Below are positions 36,613 through 45,600 of a stretch of 64,000 bases of DNA, piece after piece (within the stretch, counting starts at the first letter, position 1; each line of letters begins with the position of its first letter). The DNA comes from Plumapathes pennacea (Eukaryota; Cnidaria; Anthozoa; Antipatharia; Myriopathidae). The notes under the pieces were generated by a model. That model saw only the letters and a list, made by a program, of their open reading frames with translations, was not told the DNA's origin and searched no databases. The DNA is taken from contig OZ038466.1 in NCBI GenBank assembly GCA_964036295.1, positions 13,302,001 through 13,366,000 on the forward strand, read 5' to 3'. A program made the position numbers and the translations under genes.

Positions 36613-39600
36613 CTGTACCTCTACCAGTGTGACACATATACTGCACCTATTCATGGTGGCACATTTAAAAAAAAAAGACTAAATTCAAATACCAGCAGTT
36701 TATGTCATGAATTGTTTACTTATAGTCAATAATATCCAGATAACAATGGAATCCTTGACTAATATGTGTGTTCAGCTGCATTTGTGTAGCATAATTAACT
36801 AAAAGTCGGTGCAAAAAAGCTACATGGTGTCAAAGAAGTTGAGACCAATGTCATGAGTCAGCTTAAACTTCTTGGATGTCATTTAGCTTCGTCACATTGA
36901 CTTTTGCTTTGTTTATCAAAATTTTCCAGGGAGAGAGGGGCTATTACCTACAGAGTGGGAAACATACATGTACTATAGAGCTGTTTTCGAATGACTGTCA
37001 AAAGTGATTGTGTGATTGCTTTGGATTTGTGTTGACTATGCCTTTGGATTAGTCCAAACAAGCTTAACAACATTCTTCATCCAATCAGGAGCAAAACCAA
37101 ACCCTAACTGTGATATTCTCATGCAAACAAGAAAGTGGCTAAGGCATGTTATCACGGTGCTGATTGGTTTCTTCTTCAAAGTAAAAACAAACACGAATTG
37201 CTTTGGTGGTTGGAATTGTTTCTTACAGCTTCTGCAATAATTGCAGTGTACTTACTTTCATTTTGATTTTTCAACAGTCATCCAAAAATATCCCTATGAT
37301 CACAGAGTATGCTTCCTAGGAAATTTTATGGTCAACACTACACTTTATGTATTCATGTCTTACTGCATCTGATTCATCACACTTGATGTCCTCCTTTCTA
37401 AGAGACTGTAATGTTGTCCACTTGCACTTGTTCTGTGCCCGCACTGCACATCTCCGGTGCACCTTGTATCTACAGACTAGTGTAGATATCACAACTACTC
37501 AAAATCCATACAGTACAGGCCTTGAAATTGGAAGGGGGGAGGGGGGGAGGGAGAAAGGTGACATGGAAGAGATGAAGGGTAGAGAAAAAAGAAGGGGAGA
37601 AGAGAGAAAGGAAGGGAGGGTGGCAGAGAGGAATGGAAGCTGAGGAGGACACACAGATGGACTATAGTCAGGGGATAGAGGGAAGAACAGAACAAACAAA
37701 GTGGGCAGAGAGGAGGTACAAGAAGAGAGAGAAGCAGGCAGGAAGAGAGAAGGAGGAACAAAAGGAGACAGGAGAGCAAGGAGAAAAAAAGGCAAGCAAG
37801 CAGGCAGATCATATTTCTACCTTCACATGACAGTCCTGTAGATGTGACTCCTGACAGAATATCCTTACACACATTGCAATACGTAGGTCGGCTGTGAGAG
37901 CATGAGTACCAGTGATGTGACCCAGACATCCTGTCCAGCAGATCTGACTGCTGCAGTAGACAAATAAAAAAATGAAGACATCAAGTAAACACAATTCTGT
38001 GAATAGAGGACACAGTTTGTTGGGGGAAGAAATTTGACCACAGTTGCTGAACAAGGATTAGGTTAACTGCAAGGACCCAGCAGTTACCATAAATCATGAA
38101 TAGGTGCCCACCCTCAAATAACTGCCCCTTCTCTCTGCCAAAATTTTAAATAAGCACCCCCCCCCCCCCCTTGAATAAGCTCCCCCTCCCCTCTCCCTCC
38201 CTTTTGTTTTTGCACAACTGGTAATAAAATTAACACCACTGGAATTGATGTGATGTTAGTGAACCAACTACAGTAAACAAAAACAATTTATGAAGTGTAC
38301 TGTCACTATTAAAAGTGTGTCACTATTAAGTGAAGTGTGTCACTTATCATGGGCAAATGTTACGCAGTACAAAAATAGAATAATGAGCATCTGGCCACAA
38401 TTTGGGAAAATTAAATAAGAACCCCCCTTTGAATAAGTGCCTCACTTTATCCAAAATTTGCATGTTTATTCCAGGATTTATGGTACATTGTAGTAACAGT
38501 ATTCCAAAACTTACTGAGTTTGATTTTGCACTAATAGATTTGAGGCAGCTAATCCATTCTTCCATCTCCTTTCGATTGTCAGCACAGACATTGAGGACTC
38601 GGAAAGGAGTGATAATCTGGAACCAAAAAAAATATATTCATTAAGTTACTGCTAGGATTACCTTGTGTGACCACAGAACTTTTGTAATAATTTTCTGTTA
38701 ACAATATGCCCAAGTGTACTTGATTACAGAATGTAGATATTATTTTCAGATTTACTTTGATGCACTTTTTCAGTTTCATCTCCTGTCTGCACAAAAATGA
38801 TGGATTGGTAAAGCCCCATACACACGAGCAAGTTTTCTATGACAAGTTTTCTGTGACAAATGATTTGCCCGTGTATACGGTCTAGCAACTTTTTTTTTTT
38901 CACAAGTTTTATGACAAATTTTCATTGTTTCTTTTCCTTCTGGCTTTGACTTCCATAAACTTTTTGCGTGATCTCAAAGCCTCCAGCAAGAGGCTAACTG
39001 AATTATTTGGCTAATTCAAAGACTTTGTTGTCAATGTTGTGGATGCCACCATCTTGACCGTGCGAACACGCTTGCAAATGAAGACATGGGAACTAAAGTT
39101 TTCTGAAAAACTTTGACAAGTTTTCATGTGCACGATCAAATTTCACATGTGACAAGTTTTCCTTGTCATAAAAAAGCTAGCACGCCAGCTTTTCAGCAAA
39201 TGCATCTGTCACAGAAAATTTGCCCAAATTTTCTCATGTACACAAGCAAACAAATCTTGTCACATAAAACTTGTCATAGAAAACTTGCTTGTGTGCATGG
39301 GGCTTAACAGTGCATGAATTTGAAAACGCTGCCAAAAGTATATCATAATTAATTTTAAACACTCAAAATGGTTTCTGTTTCCATGTATATAAACAGCAAA
39401 AACAGGAGTGGATGAAACAGCATTCCAACAGCCACATCTGAATACAAAGCATTGAAATTGTTTCTCTTTATTCAAACTTTCTTAAAATAATGACCAACAT
39501 CAGTCTCCCCCTCCACCCCCCCCCCCCCCCCCCCCATGTTTTTGTAAGATTTACAAAAAAATTATAATATTTACTATTATTTTAATAGTCCCTAAGCTCA

Positions 39601-42600
39601 AAAGCTTAATAATTTGCGGTGAAATTTTTCTTCAGCCTTCCCAAATGTTTTTGAATTCAAAATTTTATTTTCTTGAGAAACTGAGCCTGCTTTTTAATAG
39701 CCTGCAAAAACAGATGGATTTTGCACCTGTTCCTTTGTGAGGCTGAAAAATACTGTCTGCGAAACCAAGCCAACAAACAGCAAAATGGTCTTACTTTGAA
39801 TGGTAAGAATGGTCTTACCTTGTTTTACTTCTTGGTTATTGAAAGCTAAATTCTGATTCGACAAAGCCTGTGACACCACAGAAGTCGTTTGTCAGCTCAG
39901 TTTCACAGACGGTATTTTTTGGCCTTGCAAAGGAACAGGTGGAAAATGCTTCTGTTTTGGAAGCCTGGCTATAAATACTCAAAATTAATATTTTGCATTG
40001 ATGAAGATTTGTGAGACATCTGATCAAATTTTGTTTTATGTCATATTTTGTGTCCTGTACAAGAAGATATCAAAGATTCCACTAGACTTGGGTAGTTTGT
40101 ACATTTGTTTGCTTTACTTGAGCATTACTTGAACTCTGCCGGACGACAGTCAACTCCATTGAATTGACTCAACAGCTTTTGTGCCACCGAGCCGACAGCC
40201 GAGACAGACTCATTAGCAAAGACTGTTTGTGCCTTCATCACCATAAACCTACAATTATTCGTGTGAAACTCCGGTGATCTAAGCCATCTAGTTACTAGCT
40301 ACGAGCCACAGGAGACGAAGGTATAAAGGTTAAAAACTTTAGAGAATGTTCTTTGACTGTGTAATTGTTGGCTTTCTGTCTCACGGTTTCCGAATTAAAT
40401 TTCATACAATATTCGGACAACTTTTCTTCACGCTGCTTCACTAATTGCACATGATTTGCACACGGCTTCACTATTTGCTCTAATAGCCCACTGCAGTTTC
40501 TGTAACACATGAATCTTTGAAGTAGGGGACGACACGCAGTCTTTTTATTTCAGGATTCGTCATTTCCATGTCTTTACTTATTTATAAAATTGGTTTTTTA
40601 ACCAATCAGAGCGCGCGTAGTATCATAGTTATTTTATAATACTTGCTATTTCATTGTGGTGAGAATTTCTTTTGACAGGACACCGGCAGCCCACACAGGA
40701 GATTCACAAAAAAATGGTCTGAAATGGTTGAAAATTTGATGAGATACAATAGATTGGTGTCCAGTTCCATGCACCAAAGGTTCAGCCTGCCCACCCCATC
40801 ATGGATTTCATGCCTGTGGTGCGTGGAGCTGGACACGAGACAATCATATCTCATCGAGTTTTCAACCATTTTGGAATATCTTTTTCATTAGAATGAGCAC
40901 AGTGTACCATCAGGAAAAAAATGTCTGTGGTTTTGTACTTCAAATTTTTCCAGTACGGAATACCGGCAGCCTCAATCCAGTACAGCAAGATTTGTATCAG
41001 TAAAATACGGGCACATGCCGGTCTAGCGGAATCTCTGGATATGCAATTAACAAAGGCACATGAATACCGTAATCTTGACACATTTCACTTTTCACTAATT
41101 AGGGGCTCTTGTCTGATTGACAACTGACTGATGAATCAATCCAGTAAAAGGTCTCCTCACAATTATTATGTGGTCTAGACCAACACAGCACTTCTTTGAA
41201 GAGCTAAGCTCACCTTAAAACTGTTATTGACATTCTTTATACTTGACTCTGCAACACTTAAATCTTGTAAATCTATTTCATTAAATATTGTATCCTGCAA
41301 GAAAAAAAAGACATGAATATTTTCTGTTTTAATTCCATGTAAAATAAAATGGTAAGAGGATTATTCATGCAGTTGACTATCACTTATGCATCAAGCATAA
41401 TCAACTGTCATGTCACTAAAAGATAATCAATAATTGATAATCAGTAATCACCATTTACGATGCGTATAAGTACAGAGTAAGTGCACCCCAATTTCTGAGC
41501 AATGCAAAATGTTGACCCAATGCTTTAAAAAGGTCCAAACTAAACAAAATTAATGCAAAATTAGAATTTTACAGTATGGCAAAACATACAGTTGTAACTC
41601 ATGTGGTTACCAGTGCAATATTTGGTGTCTAACCTGCCTCACACATGTACAACATTGAGGTAAAACAAGTAGTGAGAATATTTTGTCAACTAATTTGTTG
41701 TGTACATAATATGTACCTTTATTATCTTCAACACAACTATAAACAAAACAAGACAGCCTTTGATCCATTTTGTACTTACATTTCCAAGTTTCGCATAGAA
41801 TAACTTTTTTCCTTCTCTAAGTCTGAAATATCTTCTCTGCCATCTCTGCCAAATAACAAAACAGATAACCCAGTCAAAAACAGGTCAGCAGTGATGGCTG
41901 TGCAATAGCTTTCTCTTTAAAGGACAACTGTCCTGGCTTGCTAAAATCAAGAGGACATTTTGTGCTAGTAACTTGAACTGTCCATCATACAATGCTTACT
42001 TAGCTAAACAATATTTCAATAGCCTAAGCCTGTAGTCAGCATCTAGTTTTTGGGTCCCTCAATATTTATCCTACTGCAAGAAGTATGTACCAGTATTCGG
42101 ATGTCTAATGTGACTGCTTCGTGCAATCGCAGGGTCAGCAGAAGCAGAAAATGAATGCTTTGAAAACAATGCATGCAGTATCCTCACAGTTTCACCTGCA
42201 GATAGTTTTTTTGTTTTTGTTTTTGTTTTTGTTGTTTTTTTGTTTTTTTTTTTGGCATAATAATTATGACATTGATTGAAATTAGCCAAAAAACCAAACA
42301 AAATTTACTTGCCATTATCGCAAAAGCTCCTGACGTCATGGAACGGCATTAGCACACTCAGATTTCAGGCATCTCTCTCGCCTGGGGCTTGGGTTGAGGA
42401 GACTACTAACAATTCACCCACAAACAACCTGCAGGATTCGCCTGTGTTATGCACTCTTACCAGGGGGTGGTAATGTACTTTAGTTAGTGCATTTTTTATT
42501 GATTTCATAGTTAAGCAAAGAATGTGCTCAAAAGAGATTAAGAAATTCTGAAAAAGGCAACTACCGTATAGTAGCCTGTGATCCAAACTAAACACTAGTA

Positions 42601-45600
42601 TAGTCTGATAGATGTATTTGGTTTCGAGATAATGCACACCACAGACTGGACAAGCCAATAAAAGCCCATAGAACCCAATAACTGTGACTGCACTCAATTT
42701 GGGCCACAGTTTGAACTACGTGTAAAGCTAGCTCGGGTCATTTTTTTCAGCCTGCTTGAGAAAGAATATACTAACTGTATATTATATTTATTTTTGCTTT
42801 CAACTGTCTTCTAAAATTCCAACCTGGGTTTAAAAAGGCATATGGCCATTAATCAAAATGGAAATTATTTTAAAAAATTGTGAAGGTGCTAGAGCTGCCA
42901 AGCTTATTGAAGTGCAGTTGGCTGATCATGTTTTGAGCCAAAAAAGAAACAAAGTTGGTCAGAACTGGCCCTTGTGTTTACTGAAAAAACATCTGGCAGG
43001 TTCAAATCTAACTGATTTTGGCCTGCTGAAGACTCTCCAAAATTTAATAAAGTCTTGCCTTTATCTGTAATTCATCATGGATCATGTTTCAAAATTAATC
43101 CGGTTGATAGCTTGTCCACAGTGGGTTTTCTCTCATTCTCAACTTTACCCTCAATATTGTAATCCATGGAAAATAGGAAAAAACCAATTATTAAAAGTCA
43201 GCCTCTTACACTAAACCCATTAATTCTCCGAGACATGCTGGCAGCAACTCATTAGCAAGATGTAAAATACTGTGTTGTGTGGTTTTAAACTTTGGAAAAA
43301 GTGTTGCAAATAATATAATGCTGCAGAAAAAAGTATTACCAGTAGTACTGTATCAGTAACTTTTCAGTGCTCTCAGGAAGTAAACTTAAACACATGAATT
43401 CTGCACATACTCAACAACATGAACACAGCTACCATAATTGGAACATTACCCAACAATAGAGATTTCATTTGACTTTATTCATACCTTTTAGTTCCATTTG
43501 ACATTTTGTAAAGGAGTTAAGTGTTTTCTACTTTGAATCAAATTTGCCATTTTTAACTAGCAAAAAGTTCTTAAATTCTCTAAATTGACCTGGTATACCT
43601 CGTAAGAAATTTGAGAGCTGAATAACACTAGTAGACAACATTATATATATACCAGGATTGACAGACATCAGACAGAATACCATTCATCATCACCTACAAT
43701 AGGACTCTTCCACCAATTGCAAGGACACTCCATAAACACTGGCATCTATTACAACTGAACCCTGACATTAACAATCATTTCAAAGAACCACCTATCTTAG
43801 CCTATCGACGTTGTCGCAACCTAAAAGATTACCTGGGAAGCAACATCATTGAGCACGACCGACTCTTTTGTAGACAATCAACACCTACAATAGGGAAAAT
43901 GCATCCCATGCATGTCTAAGACAGGGAATCTCTGCTGTAAACAAATAGCCAACACGAGTTCCTTTAGGAGTGTAAGCACTGGTAAAAGGTTTAATATCTA
44001 CCATCACGTCAACTGCAAAAGCATGTTTGTTATTTACATCATGGAATGTAGTAAATGCAAGTTACAATATATCGGCAAATCCGAATTTCCAATGAACATC
44101 AGGATAAATAACCACAGGAAGGACGCCCACCGACCAGATGGAATACCGGCATCACAACACTTCAGGAAAACCGGACATGACTTCAATGAGCAAGCAACCT
44201 TCACCATTATTGAACAACTCAAAAAAAACGGATGCGCCTAAGAAAGAGCAACAATCTATACTTGAGAAAAGAGAAGACTACTGGATCATCAAACTTCAGA
44301 CTCTCAAACCGTTTAGATTAAACCAAGAACTCAATCATCCTGAAGAAACATCCAACCTAAAACTATAACTATTAACCCATATTCACGTACACTTAGCTCC
44401 ATTTATTCTACCATACTATTTGTTCTCTTTTCATTACTTATTGATCGGTAGAGTGAGCATATAATTGAACACAGTGACATTTGCACGCGTCAATGTACTA
44501 ATTCAGCTTAATTACCAAATCATTATACACCATATTGTTCCTAAATCAAATAACATGCATATGTAATAATTTCTGCACTGATTGACTGAGCACACGTCAA
44601 TTTATCCCAAGCAGTGCAAAAATGTGTAATTAACAGTGCAGAAATGTGAAATTAACAGTGCAGGGCCCGGTTGTTCAAATCGCGGATAGCGCTATCCACT
44701 GAATAAATCTTTATCCTGTTGACTGAATTAGGCTTAACCTGGATAGCAATTTATCTGGGCCTGGTTGTTAAAAGAGTGGATAGTGCTATGCGTCTGATGA
44801 ATCGCTATCCAGCGGATAGTATTAACCATTAAGCGTAATTCAGTCAACTGGATAAGTATTCATCCAGTGGATAGCGCTATCCGTGCTTCGAACAACCGGG
44901 CCCAGAAATTTAAAATTTAAAATTGTCGATAACTGGCGTGCGTATTTGCGGCAAAGCCAAACAAAACAGAAAGCGTTTTCATTCCGCAGGACAATTCCAA
45001 TTCTGTTTCAAGAAAACAAAGTTCTTGAGACACTTGTGAATTGTAATGAAATTGAAAAAAGATTGCTCAACGAAAACTATTGTATGCATGTTATTAACAA
45101 GTAATCACATGATTTCTTGTGCAATTTTGAATAAATAAACACTCATAAAGTTTTCAAAGACCACAAATTGCATGAGCGCACTCGCGCAGCGCTCGTGCAA
45201 TTTTGTGGTCTTTGAAAATTTACTCATGCTCATTTATTCCAAATTGCACTCGAAATCATGCAATTATCTACTAATTTTAAGAAACACTTGTAATCAGTTT
45301 ACCTTGAGAACGGCACGTAGCCGAAACATGTTGGTAAAAAACTGATTGATTCTGCGTTTTTACTGGGTCCACGTGCCTTTCACCCTTGTTCTATATATAT
45401 ATATATTTTTTTTTTTGGGGGGGGGGGGGGGGGGAGGGATTACAGTAGGTGCTTGATAGCAATAAATGCTATAGTGTATTTTTTCTCTTCTTATTTGAGA
45501 CTACAATGTTACTACATGACAGACATGTTTTAAAGTAATAGGTAACTGGTCTAATGCATGGGGGTGTGATAGCAGATAGCGTATACCTTTACCTACACTA

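Noticed and set aside
37495..37929. Leucine/serine/proline-rich minus-strand frame of 144 codons
   Set aside because: Only its first part is DGK exon 6 (C1 domain); the rest is the translated GA-rich tract of intron 6 beyond the donor.
39113..39307. Frame conserved between 39113-39307 (plus) and 55344-55565 (minus)
   Set aside because: Both lie inside copies of the same MITE; conservation reflects copy similarity and the palindromic ends, not a gene.
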